Of a DNA stretch of 64,000 nucleotides, positions 8,691 through 17,512 are shown one piece after another (within the stretch, counting starts at the first letter, position 1; each line of letters starts with the position of its first letter). The DNA is taken from contig NZ_CP115757.1 of NCBI RefSeq assembly GCF_027912675.1, positions 310,001-374,000 on the forward strand, in the 5' to 3' direction. The notes under the pieces are model-generated. The model worked only from the letters and a program-made list of their open reading frames with translations. It ran no database searches and was not told where the DNA came from. Made by a program: the position numbers and the translations under genes. The DNA is from Paracoccus sp. SCSIO 75233. Lineage in GTDB: Bacteria; Pseudomonadota; Alphaproteobacteria; Rhodobacterales; Rhodobacteraceae.

Positions 8691-10213
8691 GCGGCAAGAA
8701 ACCTGTTGTTCTGTGCATTCTGGATGGCTGGGGGATCTCTGAGCGGCCTGAACAGAGCGCACCCGATCAGGCCAATACGCCGAGCTATGACCGGCTGATG
8801 GCGGAATGTCCGCATGAGACGCTGATTACCTTCGGCCCGGATGTCGGTCTGCCGAAAGGGCAGATGGGCAATTCGGAGGTCGGCCACACCAATATCGGCG
8901 CGGGCCGGGTCGTGGCGATGGATCTGGGCCAGATCGACCTCGCCATCGAGGATGGCAGTTTCTACGACAATACCGGTCTTGGCGATTTCATCGAAAAGCT
9001 GAAGGCCAGCGGCGGCACGGCGCATCTGATGGGCGTGGTGTCCGATGGCGGGGTGCATGGCCATATCCAGCATGTGATCGCGGCGGTAAATGCCGTGACC
9101 AGAAAGGGCGTGCCGGTCGTGCTTCATGCGGTGACGGACGGGCGTGACGTTGCCCCGAAATCGGCGCTCGGCTTCGTGACGGAGTTGCAGGGCAATCTAC
9201 CGAAGAATGCGCGGATCGGGACCGTCAACGGGCGCTATTTCGCAATGGATCGCGATAATCGCTGGGACCGGGTCAGCCGCGCCTATGCCGCGATGATCGG
9301 AGCTGAGGGCGAGACGGCAGCGGACGCTGCCCACGCCGTCGAAGCGGCCTATCAGCGGGGCGAAACCGACGAGTTCATCCAGCCGACGGTGATTGACGGC
9401 TATACCGGGGCGAAGGACGGGGACGGCCTCTTTTGCCTGAACTTCCGTGCCGACCGGGCGCGTGAGATATTGGCGGCTATCGGTCAGCCCGGTTTCGATG
9501 CGTTCGAGACCGGCAAGCGGCCTGAATGGGCGGCGCTGCTGGGGATGGTCGACTACTCGGACAAGCATAACGAGTACATGACCAGCGCCTATCCCAAGCA
9601 GCAGGTCGTAAACACGCTGGGTGCCTGGGTCGCGGCCAAGGGGCTGCGTCAGTTCCGGCTGGCGGAGACGGAGAAATATCCGCATGTGACGTTCTTCCTG
9701 AACGGTGGCAAGGAAGCGCCGGAGGAGGGCGAGGATCGTCATATGCCCGCCAGCCCGAAGGTCGCGACCTATGACATGCAGCCGGAGATGGCGGCGGATG
9801 AGGTGGGCGATCATTTCGTGAAAGCGATTGAGGACGGCTATGACCTCATCGTCGTGAATTTCGCGAATCCCGACATGGTTGGTCACACCGGCAGCCTGGA
9901 GGCCGCCGTGAAGGCGTGCGAGGCGGTTGACCGCAATCTGGGCCGGGCGCTCGATGCGCTGGAAAAGGCGGGCGGTGCGGCGGTGATTATTGCCGATCAT
10001 GGAAATTGCGAGACGATGGTTGATGCGGAAACCGGCGGGCCACATACCGCGCATACGACGAACCCGGTGCCGGTCATCGTGGTTGGCGGGCCGGAGGGTC
10101 GGCATCTGCGCCCCGGCGGGCGGCTGGCCGATGTCGCGCCGACGGTTCTTGCGCTGATGGGTCTGGACAAACCTGCCGAGATGACCGGCAAGAGCCTGAT
10201 CGGGGACGCATGA
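8687..10213 (+). CDS. gpmI: 2,3-bisphosphoglycerate-independent phosphoglycerate mutase GpmI
   Basis: Glycolytic/gluconeogenic enzyme interconverting 3- and 2-phosphoglycerate through a phosphoserine. The 508-residue protein starts with GTG overlapping argC. Alkaline-phosphatase-superfamily metal and catalytic motifs are present: CILDGWG at the start, MGNSEVGHTNIGAGR carrying the catalytic Ser (~residue 62), HAVTDGRD, and the C-terminal FANPDMVGHTG, IADHGNCETM and PHTAHTTNPVP. It opens a four-gene chain of overlapping reading frames. Confidence 0.97.
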   Translation: MSGKKPVVLCILDGWGISERPEQSAPDQANTPSYDRLMAECPHETLITFGPDVGLPKGQMGNSEVGHTNIGAGRVVAMDLGQIDLAIEDGSFYDNTGLGDFIEKLKASGGTAHLMGVVSDGGVHGHIQHVIAAVNAVTRKGVPVVLHAVTDGRDVAPKSALGFVTELQGNLPKNARIGTVNGRYFAMDRDNRWDRVSRAYAAMIGAEGETAADAAHAVEAAYQRGETDEFIQPTVIDGYTGAKDGDGLFCLNFRADRAREILAAIGQPGFDAFETGKRPEWAALLGMVDYSDKHNEYMTSAYPKQQVVNTLGAWVAAKGLRQFRLAETEKYPHVTFFLNGGKEAPEEGEDRHMPASPKVATYDMQPEMAADEVGDHFVKAIEDGYDLIVVNFANPDMVGHTGSLEAAVKACEAVDRNLGRALDALEKAGGAAVIIADHGNCETMVDAETGGPHTAHTTNPVPVIVVGGPEGRHLRPGGRLADVAPTVLALMGLDKPAEMTGKSLIGDA

Positions 10214-11403
10214 GGCTGAGGACTGCCCTTCCGTCGTTACTCGCTTTCGGGCTTTCGCTCGGGGCGGCGCAGGCGCAGACCAGCGCTGGCGAGGACGCGG
10301 CGCGGGCAGCCTATCAATTGCGCGAGGCGGCCAGCCAGCTGGATGAGGCGTTAAGCAAGGACGATCAGGTCACGGCGCTGACCGATATGATCCACGCCTA
10401 CGAGACCGGGCTTGCGGCGATGCGTGCCGGGCTGCGGCAGGCAGGCATCCGTGAGCGTGAAATCAGGGCGGAGTGGGAGACACGGCGGGATCAGCTTTCC
10501 TCGATCCTTGGGGTGATGGCGGCGATGGAAAAATCGCCCGAGACTCTGATGCTGCTGCATCCTGCGGGACCGGAGGCGACGGCGCGCTCCGGGATGATCC
10601 TGTCCAGTGTCGTCCCCGGTCTGCGGGAAGAGGCGGATGCGTTGAAGAAAAACCTCGACGAAATCGCCGAGGTGCGGAAGCTGCAGGAGGATGCGGCGAA
10701 TACGCTGGCCGAGGGCTTCGGGCAGGTGCAGGAGGCGCGGCGGCTACTGGCGAGCGCGGTTCAGGACCGCTCCACCATGCCGAAACGATTCGGTGAGAAC
10801 CCGGAAGAATTGCAGGCGCTTGAGGCGTCGGCGGCGACGCTGGATGCGTTTGCCGAGGGGCTGGCCGATCTGCAATCCGATGTCGGTGCGCCGATTTCGG
10901 ATTTCGAGGGCGCACAGGGATCGCTGCGCCTGCCGGTCGTCGGGCAGGTTCTGCGCCGGTATAACGAGACGGACGCGGCTGGTATCCGGCGGCCGGGTCT
11001 GGTCATTGCAGCCGCCCCCGCATCGCTGGTGACCGCGCCCTGGACATCGACGATCCGGTATCGCGGGCCGCTTCTGGATTACGGGAATGTGATGATACTC
11101 GAACCCGCGAAGGATTATCTTCTGATCATGGCGGGCATGGCGCAGGTTTTCGGAGAGGTCGGGGATGTTCTGGCCGCCGGTGAGCCGGTAGGGCTGATGG
11201 GCGGCACTGAGCCCTCGGCGCAGGAATTCGGCATCGAATTTGTGGTGAACGCATCGACCGGAGAGGATGCAGATCAGAGTGAAACGCTGTATCTGGAACT
11301 CCGACGGGGCAAGGAAACGCTGGACCCGGCGGATTGGTTCGTGCTCAACCATATCGTAGAAAGCGCAGACATAACGGCAAACGAACAGGCGGATTCTCAA
11401 TGA
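10210..11403 (+). CDS. EnvC-like murein hydrolase activator with degenerate LytM domain
   Basis: A 397-residue exported protein. Signal peptide (residues 1-22, ends AQAQ), then a long coiled-coil region (~25-230) rich in Ala/Glu/Leu heptads, then an M23/LytM-like domain (~255-380; recognisable VTAPWTSTIRYRGPLLDYG and LAAGEPVGLMGG). The HxH and HxxxD zinc ligands of active LytM peptidases are not visible. That is what EnvC-type activators of amidases look like, so it probably regulates septal peptidoglycan cleavage rather than cutting it. It overlaps gpmI and ctpA by 4 bp each. Confidence 0.87.
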   Translation: MRLRTALPSLLAFGLSLGAAQAQTSAGEDAARAAYQLREAASQLDEALSKDDQVTALTDMIHAYETGLAAMRAGLRQAGIREREIRAEWETRRDQLSSILGVMAAMEKSPETLMLLHPAGPEATARSGMILSSVVPGLREEADALKKNLDEIAEVRKLQEDAANTLAEGFGQVQEARRLLASAVQDRSTMPKRFGENPEELQALEASAATLDAFAEGLADLQSDVGAPISDFEGAQGSLRLPVVGQVLRRYNETDAAGIRRPGLVIAAAPASLVTAPWTSTIRYRGPLLDYGNVMILEPAKDYLLIMAGMAQVFGEVGDVLAAGEPVGLMGGTEPSAQEFGIEFVVNASTGEDADQSETLYLELRRGKETLDPADWFVLNHIVESADITANEQADSQ

Positions 11404-12863
11404 AGCATTATCTGATTGCAGGCGTCGGTGGCACTCTGGCAGGGCTGCTGCTCACCTCACAGCTTGCGGGGCCGCTTTCGGCGCAGGACGTGGGCAAGAA
11501 CAGCTCGGTTTACGAACAGCTCGATCTGTTCGGGGATGTGTTCGAGCAGGTCCGCAGCCAGTATGTCGAGGAAACTGAACCGAAAGAGCTGATCGAGGCG
11601 GCGATCAACGGCATGCTGCAATCGCTCGACCCGCATTCATCGTTCCTGTCGGCCGATGCCTATGAGGACATGCAGACGCAGACCCGCGGCAGCTTCGGCG
11701 GGCTGGGGATCGAGGTCGGGCAGGAAGACGGTCTGGTCAAGGTGATCTCGCCAATGGACGACACGCCGGCAGATGAGGCGGGTGTCGAGGCGGGCGATTT
11801 CATCACCCATGTCAACGGCGAGCCGACCATGGGGCTGACACTCGATCAGGCGGTCGATCTGATGCGCGGCCCGGTCGGGTCGGAGGTGACCATCACCATT
11901 CTGCGCGAAAGCGAGCAGGAGCCGTTTGATATCGAAATCGTGCGCGACACGATCAAGCTGACGGCGGTGAAGGGCCGTGTCGAAGGTCATGCGGTTGTGC
12001 TGCGCGTCGCGACCTTCAACGATGAGACGATCTCCTCGCTAGAGGAAGAACTGGCGAGCGCGGTCGAGGAGGTCGGCGGGATCGACCATATCACCGGCAT
12101 CGTGCTCGACCTGCGCAATAACCCCGGCGGGCTGCTGGATCAGGCGATTTATGTCTCCGACGCGTTCCTTGAGCGGGGCGAGATCGTGTCGACCCGTGGC
12201 CGCACGCCGGAAGAGAGCGAACGCTGGAACGCCCGTCCCGGTGATCTGGCGGAAGGCAAGCCGATCGTGGTGCTGATCAACCGTGGTTCCGCCTCGGCGT
12301 CGGAGATCGTTACCGGCGCGTTGCAGGATCATCGTCGGGCAATCGTCGTGGGCGAAAAATCCTTCGGGAAAGGCTCGGTCCAGACGGTTCTGCGCGTGAC
12401 CTCCGACAGCGCCATGCGGCTGACCACGGCGCGGTATTACACGCCGTCCGGGCGGTCCATCCAGGCGCTCGGGATCAACCCCGACATCATCGTGGCCCAA
12501 CCCGCCCGCCGTCCGGCGGAGGACGGGGATGAGGATGCGCCGCGCACCGAATCGAGCTTCCTCAGCTCGGAGGCGGATCTGCGTGGGGCGCTGAACAACG
12601 ACAGCTATTCCGACGAAGAAAAGCGCCAGCTTGAGGAAGAGGCCGCGGAAGTTGAGGCGACCGCGAAGCTGCGGGAAGAGGATTACCAGCTCGCCTATGC
12701 CATCGACATCCTTAAGGGCCTCGCGGCGGTCGATTTCAACGCTGATGACGTTTCTGTGGCCGCAACCCCGGCTGTGACCGGCGAAGGCTCGGGAACGGAG
12801 GCGGCTCCGGTCGAGGATAGTACGTCGGGCGCAGAGGCTCCTGCGGAAGAAGGGGCCGAATAA
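11400..12863 (+). CDS. ctpA: C-terminal processing peptidase CtpA (S41 family)
   Basis: Periplasmic tail-specific serine protease, 487 residues. A signal/anchor segment ([17 protein letters not shown]) is followed by a PDZ domain (~90-170, [19 protein letters not shown]) and the S41 catalytic domain. The Ser/Lys dyad is in [16 protein letters not shown] and [14 protein letters not shown] disordered acidic tail ([12 protein letters not shown] and a Glu/Ala-rich end) is typical for alphaproteobacteria. I place the start at the ATG overlapping the envC stop (ATGA). Confidence 0.95.
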   Translation: MKHYLIAGVGGTLAGLLLTSQLAGPLSAQDVGKNSSVYEQLDLFGDVFEQVRSQYVEETEPKELIEAAINGMLQSLDPHSSFLSADAYEDMQTQTRGSFGGLGIEVGQEDGLVKVISPMDDTPADEAGVEAGDFITHVNGEPTMGLTLDQAVDLMRGPVGSEVTITILRESEQEPFDIEIVRDTIKLTAVKGRVEGHAVVLRVATFNDETISSLEEELASAVEEVGGIDHITGIVLDLRNNPGGLLDQAIYVSDAFLERGEIVSTRGRTPEESERWNARPGDLAEGKPIVVLINRGSASASEIVTGALQDHRRAIVVGEKSFGKGSVQTVLRVTSDSAMRLTTARYYTPSGRSIQALGINPDIIVAQPARRPAEDGDEDAPRTESSFLSSEADLRGALNNDSYSDEEKRQLEEEAAEVEATAKLREEDYQLAYAIDILKGLAAVDFNADDVSVAATPAVTGEGSGTEAAPVEDSTSGAEAPAEEGAE

Positions 12864-13360
12864 TGGCCGATGGCAGTGCGCGTCTCGGCCCGTCCGGTCT
12901 GCCCTACAGGCCTTGCGCCGGGGTGGTTCTGGTGAATGCCGACGGGCTGGTTTTTGCCGGGCAGCGGATCGACAATCCCGGCCATGCCTGGCAGATGCCG
13001 CAAGGCGGGATCGACAAGGGCGAAACCCCGCTGGAGGCCGCATTGCGGGAACTGGGCGAGGAGACGGGTCTGCCCGCCGACACGGTCGAGGTCATCGCGG
13101 AGACGCCGGATTGGGTCTATTACGACCTTCCGGATGAACTGCTTGGCAAGGTGTGGAAGGGTAAATATGGCGGTCAGTGCCAGAAATGGGTGCTGATGCG
13201 CTTTACCGGCTCTGACGATCAGGTGAATATCGAAACCGAACACCCCGAATTCGACAAATGGGCGTGGATGCGCGCGGACGATCTGATCGCGAAGATCGTC
13301 CCGTTCAAGCGTGCCGTTTATGAACAGGTGCTGGCGACGTTCCGCGACCGCCTCGCCTGA
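12863..13360 (+). CDS. rppH: RNA pyrophosphohydrolase RppH
   Basis: Nudix hydrolase that removes pyrophosphate from mRNA 5' ends and so triggers decay. 165 residues, close to the family norm. The Nudix box is complete: [20 protein letters not shown] followed by TGL, with [20 protein letters not shown] before it and the RppH-typical [17 protein letters not shown] after it. The start overlaps the ctpA stop (TAATG). Confidence 0.95.
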   Translation: MADGSARLGPSGLPYRPCAGVVLVNADGLVFAGQRIDNPGHAWQMPQGGIDKGETPLEAALRELGEETGLPADTVEVIAETPDWVYYDLPDELLGKVWKGKYGGQCQKWVLMRFTGSDDQVNIETEHPEFDKWAWMRADDLIAKIVPFKRAVYEQVLATFRDRLA

Positions 13361-13376
13361 CGCCGGAACGGGTGTA

Positions 13377-13403
13377 GGGCAGGCGGGCCGCAGCCCGCCC
13401 GTG
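13377..13403 (+). terminator. Hairpin after rppH
   Basis: GGCGGGC and GCCCGCC arms around a CGCA loop, extended by flanking pairs, lie in the convergent gap between rppH and the LOG gene. No strong T-run follows, so it could act as a weak or bidirectional terminator. Confidence 0.45.
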
Positions 13404-13408
13404 CCTTA

Positions 13409-14236
13409 TCAGCAACTATCCGGATCGAAATGGTCGATGATGTCGACTGCCTCATCCGCAGTTTCAACATAGCTGAACAGCTTCAGATCTTCCGCACCGA
13501 TTGTGCCCGCATCGGCGAGTGCCTGCCAGTTTATGATCCGGTCCCAGAACTCCTTGCCGAAAAGCAGGATCGGGACGGGTTTCATCCGCCCGGTCTGGAT
13601 CAGGGTCAGCGTCTCGAATAATTCATCGAGCGTGCCGAAACCGCCGGGAAAGACCGTGATCGCGCGGGCGCGCATCAGGAAATGCATCTTGCGGATGGCG
13701 AAATAGTGGAAGTTGAAGCACAGATCCGGCGTGACATATTCGTTCGGCGCCTGCTCATGCGGCAGAACGATGCCCAGACCGATGGACTGGCCGCCTGCTT
13801 CGTCCGCGCCCTTGTTCCCGGCTTCCATCACGCCCGGCCCCCCGCCGGTGCAGATGACGAATTCGCGCCCATAGGCCTGCAGGCTGCGTTCGGTCATGAT
13901 CCGGGCGAAGCGGTAGGCCTGCTCGTAATATTTCGACAGCTCGGCGAGGGTCTCCGTGCGGGCCTGATCCTTGTGTTCCGGGGCAGGAATGCGCGCGCCG
14001 CCGAACATGACGACAGTTGATTCCACCCCCCGCTCGTCAAGGATCATCTGCGGTTTCAGCAATTCGAGTTGCAGCCGAACCGGGCGCAGCTCTTCCCGCA
14101 GCAGGAAATCCGTATCCGCAAAGGCCAGCTCATAGGCCGGGGCACGGGTCTGGGGTGTGTCGGGGATCTGTTTCGCCGCTTTCGCGTCCTCACGGCTGTG
14201 CGGAAACGGATGGGCGCGGCTGTCTTCGTCGGTCAT
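13409..14236 (-). CDS. TIGR00730/LOG-family (lysine decarboxylase-like) nucleotide phosphoribohydrolase
   Basis: A 275-residue protein of the LOG (LONELY GUY) superfamily, whose characterised members hydrolyse nucleoside 5'-monophosphates; cytokinin production has been shown for some. The signature PGGFGTLDELFETLT is intact, with CTGGGPGVMEAGNKGA upstream. It belongs to the longer form with an N-terminal extension. I prefer the ATG at 14236 (MTDEDSRAH); an in-frame ATG at 14296 would add 20 residues. Divergent from dapD. Confidence 0.85.
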   Translation of the reverse strand: MTDEDSRAHPFPHSREDAKAAKQIPDTPQTRAPAYELAFADTDFLLREELRPVRLQLELLKPQMILDERGVESTVVMFGGARIPAPEHKDQARTETLAELSKYYEQAYRFARIMTERSLQAYGREFVICTGGGPGVMEAGNKGADEAGGQSIGLGIVLPHEQAPNEYVTPDLCFNFHYFAIRKMHFLMRARAITVFPGGFGTLDELFETLTLIQTGRMKPVPILLFGKEFWDRIINWQALADAGTIGAEDLKLFSYVETADEAVDIIDHFDPDSC

Positions 14237-14331
14237 CTCGGCCTCTGGATCGGTCGGGGCGCATTGCGCCGTGGGTTCCTCCCGCTTATAGCGCATGAGC
14301 AAGAGTTTCTACCCTGAGTGAGGAGAACGGA

Positions 14332-15156
14332 ATGTCGAATGACGCGCTTGAAAACGCCATCGAGGCGGCCTGGGAGGCCCGCGATACGATCACCCCGGCC
14401 ACGACGGGCGAAACCCGCGAGGCGATCGAGGACACGCTGAACGCGCTCGACAGCGGCAAACTGCGCGTGGCGGAGAAGCGCGGCAATGACTGGCATGTGA
14501 ACCAATGGGCCAAGAAAGCCGTGCTGCTGGGCTTCCGCATCAAGGATATGGAGATGCAGTCGGGTGGCCCCCAGGGTGGCGGCTGGTGGGACAAGGTCGA
14601 CAGCAAATTCGCGGGCTGGGGCGACAACCAATGGCGCGCCGCTGGTTTCCGCGCCGTGCCGAATTGCGTCGTGCGCAAATCCGCCTTCATCGCCAAGGGC
14701 GTGGTGCTGATGCCGAGCTTCGTCAATCTGGGTGCCTATGTCGACGAGGGCACGATGGTGGATACCTGGGCCACTGTCGGCTCCTGCGCGCAGATCGGCA
14801 AGAATGTGCATCTCTCGGGCGGCGTCGGCATTGGCGGCGTGCTTGAACCCATGCAGGCCGGCCCGACGATTATCGAGGATAACTGCTTCGTCGGTGCCCG
14901 TTCCGAGGTGGTGGAGGGCGTGATCGTCCGCGAAGGTTCGGTCATCGGCATGGGGGTTTTCCTCGGCCAGTCGACCAAGATCGTGGATCGCGAGACCGGC
15001 AATGTGTCCTATGGTGAAGTCCCTGCGGGTTCGGTCGTGGTCTCCGGCTCAATGCCGTCGAAGAACGGGGTGAATCTTTACTGCGCCGTGATCGTGAAAC
15101 GCGTGGACGAAAAGACCCGCTCAAAAACCTCGGTCAACGAATTGCTGCGCGACTGA
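14332..15156 (+). CDS. dapD: 2,3,4,5-tetrahydropyridine-2,6-dicarboxylate N-succinyltransferase DapD
   Basis: Succinyl-CoA-dependent enzyme of the succinylase branch of lysine/diaminopimelate synthesis. 274 residues: N-terminal helical domain, then a left-handed beta-helix of hexapeptide repeats ([40 protein letters not shown]). The conserved [20 protein letters not shown] and the C-terminal lid region are present. A good Shine-Dalgarno (GAGGAG) precedes the ATG. Confidence 0.96.
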   Translation: MSNDALENAIEAAWEARDTITPATTGETREAIEDTLNALDSGKLRVAEKRGNDWHVNQWAKKAVLLGFRIKDMEMQSGGPQGGGWWDKVDSKFAGWGDNQWRAAGFRAVPNCVVRKSAFIAKGVVLMPSFVNLGAYVDEGTMVDTWATVGSCAQIGKNVHLSGGVGIGGVLEPMQAGPTIIEDNCFVGARSEVVEGVIVREGSVIGMGVFLGQSTKIVDRETGNVSYGEVPAGSVVVSGSMPSKNGVNLYCAVIVKRVDEKTRSKTSVNELLRD

Positions 15157-15160
15157 TCGC

Positions 15161-15246
15161 GCCGGGGGCCTCGGCCCCCGGACCCCCGAGGATATTTGCG
15201 CCAGGATGAAAATGCGTTTCACCCGGATAAAATATCCTCAGGGGGT
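15161..15246. repeat. Intergenic inverted-repeat element downstream of dapD
   Basis: Two nested signals follow the dapD stop. First is a GC hairpin (CCGGGGGC, loop CTCG, GCCCCCGG at 15163-15182). Second is a wider inverted repeat pairing ACCCCCGAGGATATTT (15182-15197) with AAATATCCTCAGGGGGT (15230-15246). From memory, GAGGATATTT blocks of this kind recur between genes in Rhodobacteraceae. It probably acts as a terminator or a REP-like element for the convergent dapD/rsmD pair. Confidence 0.6.
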
Positions 15247-15255
15247 GAATGGCCG

Positions 15256-15840
15256 TCAGGCCAGAGGGGGCGCGAGCGCCCCTTTTTCATGTCTCATCAC
15301 CGTCACCAGAGTGTCGCCGTAGCGTCGCTGATCGAGAAGCCGGAACCCGGCGGGCTGTTCGGGCGGGTTGCTCTCCTCCCAGACGATGACCGCGTCATCG
15401 GCCAGCCAGTTTCCCTCCTCAGCCGAGCGGAGCGCCGCCTCGCCCAGAGCTTTGCCATAGGGCGGATCCATGAAGATCAGGCCGTAACCTGCGCTGCGAT
15501 TGGGGCCGAGCCTTGTGGCATCCCGCCGCCAGACATCGGTGCTGCCCATAGCGCGCGCCTTCTCGATATTCTCGCGCAGCAGGGCGCGTGACTTCGCACC
15601 GTCATCCACAAAGGCGATGCGAGCGGCCCCGCGGGACAGGGCTTCGAGCCCGAGCGCGCCGGTCCCGGCAAACAGGTCAAGCACCCGGATACCGTCCAGT
15701 TCCAGCCCGATACTGTTGATCAGCAGATTGAACATCGCCTCCCGAACCCGGTCAGAGGTCGGTCGCAGATGTGCCTGCTGATCCCCGGCACCGAGTTCGG
15801 CCAGTTTCATCCCGCGCAGTCTTCCGCCAATAATCCTCAC
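15256..15840 (-). CDS. rsmD: 16S rRNA (guanine(966)-N2)-methyltransferase RsmD
   Basis: SAM-dependent methyltransferase acting on 16S rRNA G966. 194 residues. MRIIGGRLRGMKL and RPTSDRVREAMFNLL are RsmD-specific; VLDLFAGTGALGLEALSRG is the SAM-binding motif and FMDPPYGKAL the catalytic DPPY. It overlaps the upstream reductase gene by 4 bp (ATGA). The last codons coincide with a GC hairpin plus T-run on the plus strand (15264-15289), which could terminate transcripts coming from dapD. Confidence 0.93.
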   Translation of the reverse strand: MRIIGGRLRGMKLAELGAGDQQAHLRPTSDRVREAMFNLLINSIGLELDGIRVLDLFAGTGALGLEALSRGAARIAFVDDGAKSRALLRENIEKARAMGSTDVWRRDATRLGPNRSAGYGLIFMDPPYGKALGEAALRSAEEGNWLADDAVIVWEESNPPEQPAGFRLLDQRRYGDTLVTVMRHEKGALAPPLA

Positions 15841-17042
15841 AGCAGGTCTTTCAGCGCGGTTGCGGGGTCGGTGACGCGTTCAGGGGATGCTGTCTTGCCT
15901 GCTTCGATCAGCCGCTTGCCGACCATGTAAGCCCGGGCGTCGTTCAGGGCGTCGATGGCAATCAGCCGACCTTGCCGGTAATACCAGAAGGAGGCCGAAT
16001 GCGGGCTCTCTCCGTGCCGCGTGACGATCTGATCGTAACCGCCGTTCAACCCTGCGATCTGCAATTTGGCGTCATACTGATCCGACCAGAACCACGGTTT
16101 CGGGGCGTAATCCTGTCCCGCACCGAGAATATTCGCGGCGACACATTCCGCCATGTCGATGGCGTTTCCGACGCTTTCCAGCCTGATCCGTTGATCCTGC
16201 CACGGGAAGGATGCGCAATCGCCGGCGGACCAGATGGCCGGGTCCGATGTCCGGCCCTGCGAATTACAGGCGATACCGTTGTCAATCGCCAGCCCCGCTG
16301 CTTCTGCCAGCGCTGTCTCGGGCGAGACGCCGATCCCGACCACCACGATCTCGGCGGCAATCTGTTGACCATCGGCCAGAGACACGGCCTGAACCCGCCC
16401 CTCGCCCTCAAGCCGGGAGATGGCGGTCGATTCCAGGATTTCCACACCATGCGCCAGATGCAGTTCACGGATCGCGGCTGCGGTCTCGGGCGAAGCGACG
16501 CGGCCAAGAATACGCGGGGCGGCCTCGATCAGCGTGACCTCAAGCCCGAGCTTTCTGGCCACGGCTGCAGCCTCCAGCCCGATATATCCGCCCCCAATCA
16601 CAACCATGCGGCGTTCGGGCGTCAATTCGGGTTGCAATCGCGCAATATCGGCGAGGTTGCGGATCGTGTGAACGCCGCCAAGCGCCCCTCCGATTTCGTC
16701 CGGAAGTTGACGGGGCGTCGCGCCGAGTGTCAGGGCAAGCTGATCGTAAGCGACTGGCCCTGCCGTGGTCATGACGGTTTTCGACGCAGTGTCGATATGC
16801 TGTGCCGTGGTGCCGGTGAGCAACTCAATGTCCTGCTCCGCCCACCAATCGGGGCCGCGCAGCATCAGCCGCTCCTGCGGCATTTGGCCCAGCAGATAGG
16901 CTTTCGACAGCGGCGGTCGCTGATAGGGTGCCGCCGCCTCATCGCCGATGATCGTGATCTGGCCGTTATGTCCCAGCCCACGCAGCTTTGCAGCCATCGA
17001 AACCGCCGCCTGTCCTGCGCCGAGTATCAGTATCTTCATCAT
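15837..17042 (-). CDS. FAD-dependent NAD(P)/ferredoxin reductase
   Basis: A 401-residue pyridine-nucleotide-disulphide oxidoreductase of the ferredoxin/rubredoxin reductase (rhodocoxin reductase-like) group. It has an N-terminal FAD-binding GAGQAAVSMAAKLR, an NADH-binding GGGYIGLEAAAVARKLG (~150-166), the second FAD motif IWSAGDCA and a C-terminal reductase domain with FWSDQYDAKLQIAGL. No redox-active CxxC pair, as expected for this class. The electron acceptor is unknown; no ferredoxin gene adjoins. Confidence 0.88.
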   Translation of the reverse strand: MMKILILGAGQAAVSMAAKLRGLGHNGQITIIGDEAAAPYQRPPLSKAYLLGQMPQERLMLRGPDWWAEQDIELLTGTTAQHIDTASKTVMTTAGPVAYDQLALTLGATPRQLPDEIGGALGGVHTIRNLADIARLQPELTPERRMVVIGGGYIGLEAAAVARKLGLEVTLIEAAPRILGRVASPETAAAIRELHLAHGVEILESTAISRLEGEGRVQAVSLADGQQIAAEIVVVGIGVSPETALAEAAGLAIDNGIACNSQGRTSDPAIWSAGDCASFPWQDQRIRLESVGNAIDMAECVAANILGAGQDYAPKPWFWSDQYDAKLQIAGLNGGYDQIVTRHGESPHSASFWYYRQGRLIAIDALNDARAYMVGKRLIEAGKTASPERVTDPATALKDLL

Positions 17043-17145
17043 CCGCCCCTTTCAGCCCTCTCATGACCTGCTGAAGAGTTTGCCGCAAGTCCAACGCGTT
17101 CGCAGCTTGACAAAGCAGCGCGCCCTGTCACATATCGCCCCCTAT

Positions 17146-17221
17146 GGGGCCATAGCTCAGTTGGTAGAGCGCATCGTTCGCAATGATGAGGTCAGGGGTT
17201 CGACTCCCCTTGGCTCCACCA
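17146..17221 (+). tRNA. tRNA-Ala (anticodon CGC)
   Basis: A 76-nt cloverleaf with encoded CCA. Acceptor stem GGGGCCA/TGGCTCC (one G-T pair), D-arm GCTCAGTTGGTAGAGC, anticodon arm CATCG-TTCGCAA-TGATG giving anticodon CGC for GCG codons, T-arm AGGGGTTCGACTCCCCT. Its 3' 18 nt plus two further bases are repeated at 27,250-27,269, so it is the integration target of the adjoining island and was rebuilt by it. Confidence 0.96.
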
Positions 17222-17223
17222 GT
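17204..17223 (+). repeat. attL core (20-bp direct repeat, copy 1)
   Basis: CTCCCCTTGGCTCCACCAGT spans the T-stem 3' strand, acceptor and CCA of tRNA-Ala plus GT. It is identical to 27,250-27,269 and is preceded by A here versus T there, so the repeat is exactly 20 bp. Confidence 0.9.
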
Positions 17224-17280
17224 TTATAGCATGATCATAAATTATTGATTTTATTATACTAAATTTCTCTTCGTCGGAGC

Positions 17281-17311
17281 TTCCCCACACACTTTCCCCA
17301 CCCTTTTGCCC
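17281..17311. repeat. Candidate integrase arm-type site, left
   Basis: Starts TTCCCCACAC and continues with a second CCCCACC block; 25 of 31 positions match 27,167-27,197 in the same orientation. It lies 57 bp inside attL, mirroring the ~52 bp distance of the right copy from attR. Binding by integrase is inference. Confidence 0.45.
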
Positions 17312-17339
17312 CACGCAGATTCCATCTATAGAGCAAGCA

Positions 17340-17497
17340 CGCATTTCTCGACTAAGAAATCAATCAGCTTGCCGAAGAAGGCCAAACCATGCACAGCTTC
17401 CGCCATACAATGCGGGATCGTCTGAGGGATTTTGAAGCTTCTTCTAATGTCGCTGACGCGACTATTGGCTGGGCTGGAAAAAACGTAGGGTCAGGAC
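17340..17497 (+). pseudogene. Relict C-terminus of a tyrosine recombinase
   Basis: The translation around 17,389 reads MHSFRHTMRDRLRDFEA and then IGWAGKNVGSG, matching the catalytic H-x-x-R box and following helix of site-specific integrases. The N-terminal catalytic Arg region is absent: stops interrupt the frame upstream, and the final His/Tyr region is lost where the sequence changes abruptly near 17,497. This is a different integrase from the one at 25,841-27,174, so at least two elements have used this tRNA. Confidence 0.7.
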
Positions 17498-17512
17498 TCG
17501 TTCTTAATCATT

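Noticed and set aside
17484..17512. GGGTCAGGACTCGTT as the end of an IS
   Set aside because: It looks like an IS terminus, but no matching inverted end or transposase lies nearby, so it is only a breakpoint.
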